Shown here piece by piece: positions 14,501 through 22,405 of a stretch of DNA of 35,937 bases. The DNA lies in assembly GCA_020853615.1 (NCBI GenBank), contig JADYYO010000016.1, forward strand, positions 1 through 35,937, in the 5' to 3' direction. The position numbers were made by a program, and so were the translations under genes. Under the pieces are notes generated by a model. The model made no database searches, was not told where the DNA came from, and was given only the letters and a program-made list of their open reading frames with translations. Within the stretch, counting starts at the first letter, position 1, and the number at the start of each line of letters is the position of its first letter. This stretch comes from Thermomicrobiales bacterium. GTDB lineage: Bacteria > Chloroflexota > Chloroflexia > Thermomicrobiales > UBA6265.

Positions 14501-14552
14501 GCCGGGCGCGGGTCAGGTCGCCCTGCCCGGCATCACCCCGGTTGTGGGGCAC
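11508..14552 (-). CDS. Soluble six-PAS histidine kinase with a canonical LOV blue-light domain
   Basis: This 1014-residue cytoplasmic sensor kinase has six PAS domains at about 15-130, 145-250, 257-380, 387-505, 512-630 and 637-750, then the dimerisation domain with phospho-acceptor His780 (MMSHELRTPLQAV) and a HATPase domain (about 885-995: NLAGNAVKFTE, DTGIGI, GGAGLGLAIARRLAEQMGG). PAS5 is a textbook LOV domain: GRNCRFLQG with adduct-forming Cys555, flavin contacts Asn587 (LNYRKDG) and Asn597 (FWNEL), and Gln618 (FVGIQNDVT). Blue light should form a Cys-FMN adduct and change kinase output. There is no membrane helix and no receiver domain. No response regulator is adjacent, so its partner is elsewhere or is the regulator at 22406. 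The LOV domain and the PAS before it are closely similar to those of the phosphatase at 5865-8147. Confidence 0.95.
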   Translation of the reverse strand: MPHNRGDAGQGDLTRARLAAIVTSSPDAIVGTTLAGVITDWNPAAERLFGYTATEAVGQPAALLTPPDLAPLLDTLLERVRAGERVEKLELSGQVRDGQRLDISLSVFPVRDEAGEIVASSAIARDITDRKLAEAELAAAHERSQELLERITDGFYALDRAWRFTYVNDAAERMLGRSREDLLGVSIWEAFPPTVETVIYDIYHRAMAEGVAASAEVFYEPLDTWFEGRAYPSPNGLSVVFQDVTERKRLARDLRVSEAKYRDLVQHLPALVYVQANDQLQTPLYFSPYLEPLTGYRPKELLARETHWLAKVHPDDRARVADEDGLALIEGRPLRIEYRYRRKDGSYIWVHDESVPIRDEAGAIVGFHGVLFDISERVRAEEERARLAAIVEAAEDAIISCTLDWTIASWNRGAEKLYGYPAEEAIGQPVTMLRPPERFDDFSHMADRVHAGESIEGVETELLTRDGRRVEVSLSLSPIRNTTGDVVALASIARDMTALRQAERALRIRDRAIAAATNGIVITDARRPDNPIIDVNPAFEAMSGYGREEVIGRNCRFLQGPFTDWAVKLRIRDAIARGHDVTATILNYRKDGSSFWNELHIAGVRDEAGALTHFVGIQNDVTERVEALATLLESEARLRGVWESTQDAMVLTDPEGGILAANPAYGELYGIAPAALVGQSFAVVMPEGEREAAVTTYRASFAGPDSRRTYDLRVRRADGSEREVEVRSDFIEIEGERQAMISALRDVTDRKRLEQSLRRALEAAQAATRAKSLFLSMMSHELRTPLQAVLGYADLLLLGPPASLTTEQREDLTSIRQGATRMMGLIEQMLDLSRMEAGRLELAAEPVDVSEIVEQVRQDIAPQAAVKGLRLEIDIPAALAPALGDPDRVRQILLNLAGNAVKFTERGAVSIAADAVDGIVQVAVRDTGIGITAEALPHIFEEFRQVDGNLTRRYGGAGLGLAIARRLAEQMGGTITVESMPEVGSTFTLSLPAARYAGARRRGVRRRSATAANG

Positions 14553-15018
14553 GAGGGTGGTCCTTCCTTTCGCGTCGCGACGCTCATGCCGCGCCTGCTC
14601 CGGCCGCGCCCGGTTCTCGCGCTCGTCCCGCGTAGAGCTGGTCTGCCATGCCCTGGAGCCTGCTAAGAGGAAGCGGAAGCGCGGCGTGCCGGCCGTTCAG
14701 GTTCCGATCATCGTAAACGATTCGTAACGCGTGGCGTTCAACCGGTTCAAGCGATGGGTGATACGGCATCCGGGCTACGGCTTCACGACCGCCGGGAACA
14801 CCGACGTCGACACGACCCTCTCCCGGCCCGATCCGAGAGGTTTCTGGGGTGCGGGCCGCCCGCGCCAGGACGGGGGTGATGCCTGCCATGCCGGATGACA
14901 CGCGAGGAGCCCGGCCCTCGTGACAGTCCCGGCGCCGGGACTTAGGCGGCCGAGCGCGTCATGGCGTGCCCAATGGCGACGCGACACGGTGCCCCCGCCC
15001 GCCGCCAAGCGGCGAGAG
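14553..15018. other. 466-bp intergenic gap upstream of the LOV kinase
   Basis: I see no convincing gene. A 105-codon minus-strand frame (14584-14901) has no recognisable motif and no good start context. The gap lies between the stop of the long Pro/Ala-rich gene and the start of the LOV kinase gene, both on the minus strand, so it should hold the kinase promoter. The only AT-richer part is about 14700-14760. Confidence 0.5.
14721..14750 (-). promoter_or_regulatory. Possible sigma-70-like promoter for the LOV kinase
   Basis: On the minus strand, TTGAAC (14745-14750) is followed after 18 bases by TACGAA (14721-14726). TTGAAC is repeated directly at 14736-14741. The site would give a leader of about 160 bases before ATG 14552. 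The hexamers match consensus only partly, so this is a weak call made from position and local AT content. Confidence 0.3.
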
Positions 15019-18000
15019 TCACGCCGCATCCACACCTTCGAGATTCGGCTCGCGAATGGGCCCGACGCGCGGCGGCTCGATCGGCGCGGCGGCCTCCTCG
15101 ATCGGGACGAGGTCGAGCGAGATCGTGTTGCGGTCGCCGACGCGGGCGTTGCCCGGCGTCGTCACCTCGACGATCACGACCACGCGCTGCCCCGGCCCGA
15201 GCGTCAGCTCGTCTCCCTGCCACGCCGGCCCCTCCCGCTGCACGATCTCACCGCGCCATCCCGGCAGGCTGTTGCCGGCGGATGGCCGCACCGTTACCGG
15301 CGCGCTGGCGGTATTCGTCACCTGAAAGCGGTACTGGCTCGGCTCGCCCGGCCTGACTTCCTGATCGACCGTGAGCGCCGCGACCGCAATCGCCTCCGGC
15401 CCGGGGGGACTGACCGTCGCGTTGGGGCTCGGCTCCGGACTCGCGATAGGGCCCGCTTCCGGGATCGCGGCGACCGCCTCCGGGGTTGCTCCAGCCGGCT
15501 CGCCGTCTTCCGGCGCGAGGTCTACCGGCGGCGCTGCCTCGCCCGTGGCAGGGAGCTCCGGCGCCAGCTCGGCCGCTTCAGGCACGGACGTTCCCGGGGG
15601 GAACCCCTCCAGGGCGGGTGTGGCATCCGGCACAGCCGCCGCCGGCGCGAGTTCGATCTGCGCCGGCGATGCCGGCTCCGATTCGGCCGTCGACGTGGCC
15701 GTGGCTTCGGCAACCGGCGATGGCGGCGCCGCGGTCTGCTCCTGCTCCAGCCCCATGATCGTCGGCTCCGTGTCCGTCGTATCTGCTGCCGTGGCGACAG
15801 CTACCGCCGCGATCTCCGCGCCGGTTCTCATCGCGTCGCGATGTTTCGGCGCAACTGGCGGCGCCGCTGGCAAGGGTGTCGGCCTGGCGGTTGCGGCCCG
15901 CGGAGCCAGCGCCGCCTCCGGCTCTCCGGGGGCGATCCCCACGGCCACGGTCGGCGTCGTCCCTGGCACAGGAGTCGCCGGGCCGGGTCCGGGAGGGATT
16001 GCGGCCGGCGGGGAGGGTGTCGCGGTCGGCACGAGCGTCGGGAGCGGGGCCGAGGTCGGCGCGATGCGCACATCGGGCGCGGAGGTCGCCGCGGAAACCG
16101 GAGTCGCCGCCGGCGGCGCAGGGTGGGCCGGGCTCGGGTCGGCGCTGGCGGTCGCGGCCGGCGTCGCCACGCTCTCCATAGCAGACGGGGACGGGACAAT
16201 CGTCGGCTCGGGGCCGGACGATGGGCTTGGTGCTGGCGTCGCGGCGAAGGGGGGATCGAGGAGCGCCACCGGCGTCCCAACCATCGCCCCGTCGTCGGCC
16301 CCCGCGTCCACGCTGGGAAGGAGCAGATCTGGCGTCGGGATCGGCGTGACCGTCTCCGCAGCCGGAGGGAGCGTGGGCGTCCCCACGACGATGGACGGCG
16401 CATCACCAGTCGGAAGCGAGGGCGCGGCCGTGGCTGGGGCGGGCGGCGACGGGAGCACCGCGAGGCCGCTGTTGGTGGGAAGCGCGCCGGCGGGGTCAGC
16501 GTCCGCGTCCCCCTGCTCGCCGGGTTCTCCCGCGATGGCGGATGGCGGTGCCGTCTCCACCGGCGGTGGTGGCGGCGTACCCTCGGGGTCGAGCACTGCC
16601 GCGGGGATCGCGGGCGTGCCCACCGGAGGCGGCGCATGCTCGATTCCGCCCGGCTCCGACTCGGCCGCGTCCGCGTCGCCGACGTCCCGCGGTGCTCCCC
16701 TCGGCGGCGCAGACAGCGAGGAAGGCGTCGGAAGCGTCGCGACGGGCGCGCCGGGCAGGGACAGCTCCATCACATCACGGTCGGCCATCGACGATTCGCT
16801 CTCCCGCTCAGCACTCGGCGCTGGCGCGGGCGTCGCGGCCGGAACGAGTCCCGCTGCCTCCTCGTCCGCCAGCGGCGCGGGCAGCGGCTGGCTCATCGGC
16901 GCCAGCGCAGCCGTCTCGGCCTCGCGCGCCGCGGGCGACGCCGGCGTCGCCGTGGCGACGACAGGCGCGGAGGCGACCGCCGGCGGGGCCGGCATCGGGG
17001 CGGGGCGCGGCCGCGATGCCGGCGCGGGAGCTATCGCGTCGCCGGCCGGCTCGATGAGGATGGGGCTCACGTACGGCGTCGGCGTCAGGCGCGGCGCGGT
17101 CACGGGGATCGCTGTGGGCGTGGCCTCCTCGCCATCAGTCCGCATCGATTCGGCAGGCAGCTCGCGGGTCCGCATCGCCTCGACCGCCTGCTCCGGTTCG
17201 GCCTGTCGCTGCTGGCTCATCCCCTCGGCATCGTGATCCCGCGTCGTGCTCGCCGCTTCCGCCGCACCCAGCACGGGACCGGGTGCGAAGTCCTCCCGCG
17301 CCGATGCGACGGCGACATCCTCGGGGCCGTTCGCCCCGCGGTCCTGTCCGCGCTCCTCCCCGGTAGGGATGCGCTCGCCCTCTGGCGCGCTCGCCCCCCG
17401 CGCGGTATCGTCGGCAGGGTCGGGAAGGATTCCGATCTCTGGTTCCACGGTCGACTTCCGGGCGTCATCCGCGGCCGTCGTCGCGCGCGCCCTCTCCCGC
17501 AACTCCGATGCGTCATCGCGGCCAGTTTGTGCCGCGCTCGCCTGCGCCGGGGCTGTCCCTCGCCCTGATGCTTCCCTCGGCTCGGAATCGGCGATGTCGT
17601 TCAATACGCCGGTCGGCGCCGCCTCCGTCGCCCGAGCCAGCGCGGGTCGGGGGTTCTGCTGCTTCCTCTGGCGCTTGCCGCGCCGGCCGGACGCGCTGGA
17701 TGAGCTGGGAGTCTCGGCGGACGGCGCTCCGTCGCGCGCGCTCCCGGAGTCGGCCTCCGCTCCATCGCGGTTACGGCCTCGCTCTGGCCCGGGCGCGGCG
17801 GATCGCTCCTCCTTCTGAGCAGGCGGCTGCTCATCGGCCAGGCGCGGCTGGGGCGTCTGGAGGGGATGCGTGGCGGCTGGATCGGCCGCTGCCTCCCCCT
17901 CGGGCATCAGCATCCGATCGCGCCGGGCGGCGGCGACAGCATCGCCTTCCACAGGGGTTAGGTCCTCGGCGACGGGATCGGTTGGCCGAGGCGCTTCCAC

Positions 18001-18522
18001 GGCAGCGCGATCGGCCGCGCGCCGCTCCCGCGAGCGCTCGTGCCGCTGGCCGCGCGCCCGCGCCGCCGCGCGATCGCTCTTGTCGCGCTTCCCCTGCTGG
18101 GCGGGTCTCTTCGCGCCCCGCGTTCCGCGCGCTTTCGCCTTTTTCGCCTGCTTCGCCTGCTTCGCGCGCTTCCCCTTCTTCGCCTGCTTCGCGCGCTTCG
18201 TCGATGTCGCCTTCTTTGCCGACCGGGCTCCCCGCTTCGTGCCGGTGGCCGTCCCCCGGCGCTTCTGCCCCTTGCCATCGCGCTCGCCGCGCTGCCCCGT
18301 GCCGTTGGCGTGGCTCGCCCCGTGGGCGTCGCGCGGCGGCTGATGGCGCGAGAGGGCGGCGGGGACCGGGCCGGTGGCAAGGACGAGGACGACGACGAGG
18401 AGCCAGGCGGCGGCGTGCGCGAGCACGCGCCGCGCCACTCCACGTACGGAGGCGCGGATCGGGGCTGGCCGCCCGACCCCGCGTCCGTCCCCGCCGCGCC
18501 CCGGTCGTTCCTTCGTCGTCAT
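15019..18522 (-). CDS. Giant low-complexity surface protein: Lys/Arg-rich block, Pro/Ala/Thr stalk, C-terminal Ig-like domain
   Basis: This protein of 1167 residues has unknown function. After a short basic cytoplasmic start (MTTKERPGRGG) there is one membrane or signal helix (AAAWLLVVVLVLATG, about 38-54). A strongly basic Lys/Arg/Ala block follows (about 80-170, for example KRAKQAKKGKRAKQAKQAKK), then about 850 residues of disordered Pro/Ala/Thr/Glu sequence with many TPTP- and PATP-like units. The C-terminal 90 residues look like a beta-sandwich of the NEW3/CARDB type: LTVDQEVRPGEPSQYRFQVT, then LGPGQRVVVIVEVTTPGNAR. ATG 18522 has AGGA upstream and fits the gap to the preceding gene better than upstream starts. 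It is the last gene of the WxL-like operon, so I infer a long cell-surface stalk or tether that contacts negatively charged envelope polymers or DNA. Confidence 0.75.
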   Translation of the reverse strand: MTTKERPGRGGDGRGVGRPAPIRASVRGVARRVLAHAAAWLLVVVLVLATGPVPAALSRHQPPRDAHGASHANGTGQRGERDGKGQKRRGTATGTKRGARSAKKATSTKRAKQAKKGKRAKQAKQAKKAKARGTRGAKRPAQQGKRDKSDRAAARARGQRHERSRERRAADRAAVEAPRPTDPVAEDLTPVEGDAVAAARRDRMLMPEGEAAADPAATHPLQTPQPRLADEQPPAQKEERSAAPGPERGRNRDGAEADSGSARDGAPSAETPSSSSASGRRGKRQRKQQNPRPALARATEAAPTGVLNDIADSEPREASGRGTAPAQASAAQTGRDDASELRERARATTAADDARKSTVEPEIGILPDPADDTARGASAPEGERIPTGEERGQDRGANGPEDVAVASAREDFAPGPVLGAAEAASTTRDHDAEGMSQQRQAEPEQAVEAMRTRELPAESMRTDGEEATPTAIPVTAPRLTPTPYVSPILIEPAGDAIAPAPASRPRPAPMPAPPAVASAPVVATATPASPAAREAETAALAPMSQPLPAPLADEEAAGLVPAATPAPAPSAERESESSMADRDVMELSLPGAPVATLPTPSSLSAPPRGAPRDVGDADAAESEPGGIEHAPPPVGTPAIPAAVLDPEGTPPPPPVETAPPSAIAGEPGEQGDADADPAGALPTNSGLAVLPSPPAPATAAPSLPTGDAPSIVVGTPTLPPAAETVTPIPTPDLLLPSVDAGADDGAMVGTPVALLDPPFAATPAPSPSSGPEPTIVPSPSAMESVATPAATASADPSPAHPAPPAATPVSAATSAPDVRIAPTSAPLPTLVPTATPSPPAAIPPGPGPATPVPGTTPTVAVGIAPGEPEAALAPRAATARPTPLPAAPPVAPKHRDAMRTGAEIAAVAVATAADTTDTEPTIMGLEQEQTAAPPSPVAEATATSTAESEPASPAQIELAPAAAVPDATPALEGFPPGTSVPEAAELAPELPATGEAAPPVDLAPEDGEPAGATPEAVAAIPEAGPIASPEPSPNATVSPPGPEAIAVAALTVDQEVRPGEPSQYRFQVTNTASAPVTVRPSAGNSLPGWRGEIVQREGPAWQGDELTLGPGQRVVVIVEVTTPGNARVGDRNTISLDLVPIEEAAAPIEPPRVGPIREPNLEGVDAA

Positions 18523-18556
18523 GGCCGCGTCCTCATGGCGTCCCGGCGTCCCCTCG

Positions 18557-19618
18557 CTACCAGCGCGGCTGCCTGCTGCGCACGAGGAGGAGCGCAAGGA
18601 GGAGGGCGATCAGGCCGAGCAGCCCGGCGATGAGGTAGAGCATCCAGGGCTGGATCGGCGCGGCGGCGGGCAGCGCGGCAGGTGCAGCAACTCGCGACTC
18701 CTCGCCCGGCGCGGGCTGCGCGACCGGCGCGTCGTCGCTGACGGTGAGCGTGCCGCTGTAGCGGGCGATCTTGTCGTTGGCGTAGCGCAGCTCGACCTCG
18801 ACGCCATAGTCGCCGCCCTGCGGGACGCCCGGCCAGGCGACGGGGTAGGTGATGCCGGAGCCGGTGATGAAGGTGCCGAGCTCGATCGGCTCGCTCAGGA
18901 TGGGGGTCGCCTCGGCGTTGCTCAATGTCACCGACCCTTTCGGCCAGAGGAAGGTGTCGCCGTCGTTGCGGATGGCGATGCCGAGCTTCGTCCCGCTCGG
19001 CTGCTCGAGCGCGCTCGCCCCGGTGATCGTCAGCGAGGGGGTCCATGCGCCCGGCACATCGACCTCGACCCCGATGACGTAGCGCGGCTGCACGATGATG
19101 GAGGCGCCGGCGCTCGCGTCGCCAGCCGTTGGCGTCCCCGCCCGCTCGACCGGAATAAAGGCCGCGATGCCAGCGAGATACTGGCCGGGCGTCGTCTCCT
19201 TCGGCACCTGCACCGCAAAGTGGACGAGCGCCTCTTCACCCGGCGCGAGGGAGATCCGCGATTCGTCCAGGCTGAGCCACGCGCCGGCGGCAGCCGGTTC
19301 GATATCCGAGGGGCTGTACGCGGTTCCGCCGAGTTGCGCCGTGTCGGCATCGACCGTGGCAAATTCGACCGTCACCGGTTCGTCGTCCGGATTCCGCAGC
19401 CGGATGCTTCCGGTCGCCTCGGCCCCGGCGGCAAGCTCGTAGACGAAATAGCCCTTCGCGGTGATTCCGGGATCGGCCTGGGGCTCCGGAGCGATCTCCA
19501 GCCCGCTCGCCACCGGCGTACTGGTCGGAGTGGCGACGGCGGTTTCCTGCGCGGGGATGCGAGCCGGCGTGGCGAAGAGGGCAAAGAGCGCGAGAGCGAG
19601 GGGAACAAGGCGACGCAT
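18557..19618 (-). CDS. DUF916/WxLIP-like surface protein with C-terminal membrane anchor
   Basis: This protein of 353 residues has a signal peptide (MRRLVPLALALFALFATPAR), a short PTSTP linker, a DUF916-like beta domain starting at about 52 (ITAKGYFVYELAAGAEATGS then IRLRNPDDEPVTVEFATVDA), a second beta domain from about 190 (IIVQPRYVIGVEVDVPGAWT), and a C-terminal helix (MLYLIAGLLGLIALLLALLL) with a basic tail RSRQPRW. This order, with an LRNPDDEPVTV-type strand and membrane anchor, matches WxL-interacting proteins that in Firmicutes bind peptidoglycan and WxL partners. ATG 19618 has GGAG 7-8 bases upstream; the longer in-frame start lacks a signal peptide. It lies between a WxL-like gene and the giant stalk gene on the same strand. 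Confidence 0.78.
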   Translation of the reverse strand: MRRLVPLALALFALFATPARIPAQETAVATPTSTPVASGLEIAPEPQADPGITAKGYFVYELAAGAEATGSIRLRNPDDEPVTVEFATVDADTAQLGGTAYSPSDIEPAAAGAWLSLDESRISLAPGEEALVHFAVQVPKETTPGQYLAGIAAFIPVERAGTPTAGDASAGASIIVQPRYVIGVEVDVPGAWTPSLTITGASALEQPSGTKLGIAIRNDGDTFLWPKGSVTLSNAEATPILSEPIELGTFITGSGITYPVAWPGVPQGGDYGVEVELRYANDKIARYSGTLTVSDDAPVAQPAPGEESRVAAPAALPAAAPIQPWMLYLIAGLLGLIALLLALLLVRSRQPRW

Positions 19619-19694
19619 GAACTGCTCCAGGAGGGGATGGGAGGGACCGCTGGCCCGCGGCCCCTCCACGACTCGGCGACGCGGGCCGAGCCTG

Positions 19695-20288
19695 CTATTG
19701 ACCTGCTCCGGTGGGGCCAACGGCCAATGTCAGCGAGATGACGCTGGTGTACGTATCTGCCTTGACATCGCCCGGGAGGCTCAAGGTGAGCCCAGCCGGA
19801 TCGAAGTCGTACGTACCCATGCCTGTATCCGCCGCGGCACTGGCGATCTGGATAGGGCCATCGTCGATGACGCTCGACCCCGAGGGAAGGATGGAGGGTG
19901 CGGGCGACGCGACCCCGGCCTTCGCCTTCACGGTCGGCTTGGCTAATTGCAGCGAACCAGTCGCCAGCGTATTCCCAGTGTCGACGTTCTTGAACTGGCT
20001 CGCCTCGATGGTCACCTGCCAGCCCGCTCCGGTCCCGGTCAGGTCGGAGACGCTGAACCCGCCCAACTCGGCGGCCGTGTTTTGAGCAAGACCAGTGACG
20101 TTCACATCATCGAAGTTCGTTGTGCCGGTGGGATCGGTGATCGTCCGGAATCCCGGCTTGACCGTGGCGGTCGTGGTGGCCGATGCGCTCAGGTCATCGG
20201 CCGCGACTGCCGGGGTCACCAGCAGCAGGCTCAGCGCCGCCGCGCCAACCATTCCCAGCAGTGGGTGGCGCTTCCTTCGCTCGAACAT
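19695..20288 (-). CDS. WxL-like secreted surface protein
   Basis: This is a 197-residue exported beta-rich protein. The signal peptide is MFERRKRHPLLGMVGAAALS plus LLLVTPAVAA, cleaved near residue 30. The mature part follows the WxL domain plan: strand FRTITDPTGTTNFDDVNVTG, then a GTGAGWQVTIEASQFK segment with Trp90 in the WxL-type position (here W-Q-V), a SLQLAKPTVKAK strand, and a final ADTYTSVISLTLAVGPTGAG strand, where WxL proteins usually have a second Trp but Ser185 stands here. ATG 20288 has AAAGGA about 7 bases upstream. It is the first gene of a minus-strand operon with the DUF916-like gene (76-base gap). WxL domains bind the cell wall in low-GC Gram-positives; a similar wall role is inferred. 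Confidence 0.72.
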   Translation of the reverse strand: MFERRKRHPLLGMVGAAALSLLLVTPAVAADDLSASATTTATVKPGFRTITDPTGTTNFDDVNVTGLAQNTAAELGGFSVSDLTGTGAGWQVTIEASQFKNVDTGNTLATGSLQLAKPTVKAKAGVASPAPSILPSGSSVIDDGPIQIASAAADTGMGTYDFDPAGLTLSLPGDVKADTYTSVISLTLAVGPTGAGQ

Positions 20289-20335
20289 GAGAGTTCCTTT
20301 CGCGCGCCCCTTCAGCGCGCTTGGCGTTCCCAGCT

Positions 20336-20356
20336 CCGGCCGGGCCGCCCGGCCGG
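20336..20356. other. Perfect GC hairpin in the WxL operon leader
   Basis: The 9-bp arms CCGGCCGGG (20336-20344) and CCCGGCCGG (20348-20356) flank CCG. It lies about 50 bases upstream of the WxL start codon. It has no T-run, so termination is unlikely; an mRNA leader structure is possible. Confidence 0.5.
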
Positions 20357-20593
20357 GATCCTGCACGGATGCCTGGGAAATGAATGGACGCTTCCCGGAA
20401 GTTCCAGGAATCGTGAAGATTCTGCCTCTCCGCGCGCCGCAGGGGCGTGGCAGCGCGGATCGCCCGCGTTGCAAGTTCATGCCAATCGGCGAGGAACCGC
20501 GCTGATCTCGCGCGTAGGGAAGCCAGCGGGCACGCCGGGCGTAGCGCGATTTATCAAATCGTCACCCAAAAGTCCCGTTCTGATAAGCATTGA

Positions 20594-20623
20594 TTGAGCA
20601 AGACATAAGCTTAGTGCTACTAT
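20594..20623 (+). promoter_or_regulatory. Candidate promoter of the GAF-PAS kinase gene
   Basis: TTGAGC (20594-20599) and TACTAT (20618-20623) are separated by 18 bases in the most AT-rich patch of the divergent region. An in-frame ATG at 20622 lies inside the -10 hexamer, which supports using ATG 20754 as the real start and gives a leader of about 125 bases. Confidence 0.45.
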
Positions 20624-20753
20624 GGTAGAGGAGTCACATCCCGGCGGATTCGCTGAGCGCCTCTCTCGTGCATCGCACTTCGCTCCGCATCCTGTCGTGC
20701 CCCGCGGCGGGTGGAGAGCCGCGAGGCAAGCGGAACCGAGGGAGTTTGGAGGC

Positions 20754-22400
20754 ATGGTCGCCGGGGACCGCGATCCGGGGAACCAGAGGAGCCAGGATAT
20801 TGCGGCCTACGAGGCCGCGCTCACTATCGCCGAGGAGACCACACCGGGCGCCGTGCTGCAGCGCGTCGTCGATCTGGCGCGCAGGGTCGTTCCCGCCCGC
20901 TACGCGGCGCTCGGCGTCGCCGATGACTCGGGGCGCATCTGCCAGTTCATGACCTCGGGCATCACCCCTGAGGAACGAGCGAGGTTCGGGCCGATTCCCG
21001 AGGGGCACGGGCTGCTGCGCGAGCTGATCGAGCAGCGCGTGCCGCTCCTCATCCCCGATATCGCCGCCGACCCGCGCTCGGTCGGCTTCCCTCCCGGCCA
21101 CCCCCCGATGCGCACCCTCATCGGCGTGCCGCTCGTCCTCGGCGAACGGGTGCTAGGGAATCTCTATCTGACCGAGCGCCTCGATGGCGAGCCATTCGAC
21201 GTGCGCGACCTGCAGGCGCTCCAGATCCTCGCGGTCCACGCCGCCGCGGCCATCGACCGGGCGAGCGCCTATCAGCGCGTCGAGGCGCAGCGCGACCAGC
21301 TCCGCATCATCCTCGACAGCCTGCCAGCCGGTGTCCTCATCGTCACCGCGCCCGACGCCCGGATCGAGCTGACCAACCGGGCCCTGACGACCATGCTCTT
21401 TGGGCCCGCGTCGCCGCCTGGCCGCCTGCCGGTCTATGGCCGCGATCTGCGCCTCCTGCAGAGCGACGGCACGCCGCTGTTGCACGATGAGCGGCCGTCG
21501 GTCCGCGCCCTGAAGGGGGAGGTGCTGCACAATCAGCAGTTCCTGGTCGAGAGCGGCCGCGTCCAGCATATCCCGGTCCTGACTCAGGCGATGCCCCTCC
21601 CCAATGCCAGCGGTGAAGTGGAGCGGGCGGTCCTCGTTTTCCAGGACATCACGCGGCTGCGCGAGGCGGAGCAACTCAAGGACGACTTCCTCTCGCTCGT
21701 CTCGCACGAGGTGCGCACGCCGCTGACGACCATTCACGGCGGGGCCCATCTCCTCCTCGATCAGGGTGAGGCGCTGAGCGAGCAGACCCGCCATGAGCTC
21801 CTTTGCGACATCGTCGAGGAGAGCAACCGGCTCGACCGGATGATGGCCAACATGCTGGTCCTGACCGACGTGATGGCCGGCCGGTTGGCGCCGCGCACCG
21901 AGCCGCTGCTGGTGGAGCCGCTGGCGCGCGAGGTCGCCGCCGACGTCGCCGAGCGCGCCCCGGATCACACCTTCGTCGTCGAGATGCCGCGCGGCATGCC
22001 GGCAGCGGAAGGGGATCCCGAACTGCTGTCGCAGGTGCTCCACAACCTTTACGAAAATGCCGTCAAATACTCCCCGGATGGCGGCCAGATTCGCACCACC
22101 GCGCGCAGCAACGGCTGCACCGTCACGATCGAGGTGGCGGATCAGGGAATCGGCCTCGACCCGGGGGATGTCGACCAGGTCTTCGAGCGCTTCTACCGGA
22201 CCGGCTCGCACGGCGGCGTGCGCGGCACCGGTCTCGGGCTCTACCTCAGCCGCCACCTCGTGCAGGCGCAGGGTGGCAAGATCGCGGCCTGGTCCGCGGG
22301 GCACGGCAAAGGGTCGGTTTTCACCATCACGCTGCCGGCCGCGCGGGAGTGGGCAGACAGCCTGGAGGAGCAACTCGCCGCGACCGCGAATCCGAGGTAA
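20754..22400 (+). CDS. GAF-PAS sensor histidine kinase
   Basis: This 548-residue soluble kinase has a GAF domain at about 25-170 (YAALGVADDSGRI, MRTLIGVPLVLGERVLGNLY), similar in style to the GAF domains of DevS/DosS-type sensors, a PAS-like domain at about 180-300, a dimerisation domain with His318 (FLSLVSHEVRTPLTTIHGG) and a HATPase domain (NLYENAVKYSPDGG, VADQGIGLDPGD, RGTGLGLYLSRHLVQAQGG). No membrane helix is seen. I chose ATG 20754, with GGGAG about 9 bases upstream. An upstream ATG (20622) would add 44 residues without domain character and overlaps the candidate promoter. The response regulator gene begins 5 bases after its stop, so they form a two-component pair. The ligand of the GAF domain cannot be told from sequence alone. 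Confidence 0.93.
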   Translation: MVAGDRDPGNQRSQDIAAYEAALTIAEETTPGAVLQRVVDLARRVVPARYAALGVADDSGRICQFMTSGITPEERARFGPIPEGHGLLRELIEQRVPLLIPDIAADPRSVGFPPGHPPMRTLIGVPLVLGERVLGNLYLTERLDGEPFDVRDLQALQILAVHAAAAIDRASAYQRVEAQRDQLRIILDSLPAGVLIVTAPDARIELTNRALTTMLFGPASPPGRLPVYGRDLRLLQSDGTPLLHDERPSVRALKGEVLHNQQFLVESGRVQHIPVLTQAMPLPNASGEVERAVLVFQDITRLREAEQLKDDFLSLVSHEVRTPLTTIHGGAHLLLDQGEALSEQTRHELLCDIVEESNRLDRMMANMLVLTDVMAGRLAPRTEPLLVEPLAREVAADVAERAPDHTFVVEMPRGMPAAEGDPELLSQVLHNLYENAVKYSPDGGQIRTTARSNGCTVTIEVADQGIGLDPGDVDQVFERFYRTGSHGGVRGTGLGLYLSRHLVQAQGGKIAAWSAGHGKGSVFTITLPAAREWADSLEEQLAATANPR

Positions 22401-22405
22401 TTGGC

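Larger units (their letters stand above)
20289..20753. other. 465-bp divergent intergenic region (WxL operon and GAF kinase promoters)
   Basis: No gene is seen. The region separates the minus-strand WxL operon from the plus-strand kinase gene, so it should carry both promoters. It includes a 9-bp-stem hairpin at 20336-20356 (CCGGCCGGG, loop CCG, CCCGGCCGG) in the probable 5' leader of the WxL operon, and an AT-rich patch at about 20540-20630 with a candidate plus-strand promoter. Confidence 0.6.

Noticed and set aside
14584-14901. A 105-codon minus-strand frame between the LOV kinase and the stalk gene.
   Set aside because: No recognisable motif, no good ribosome site, and it crosses the AT-richer patch expected to be promoter DNA.
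14920-17568. An 882-codon plus-strand open frame, and another of 621 codons (15371-17236), opposite the giant stalk gene.
   Set aside because: They are Arg- or Gly/Ser/Ala-rich mirror frames of a low-complexity minus-strand gene that has a signal or membrane segment, an Ig-like end, a start with Shine-Dalgarno and operon context.
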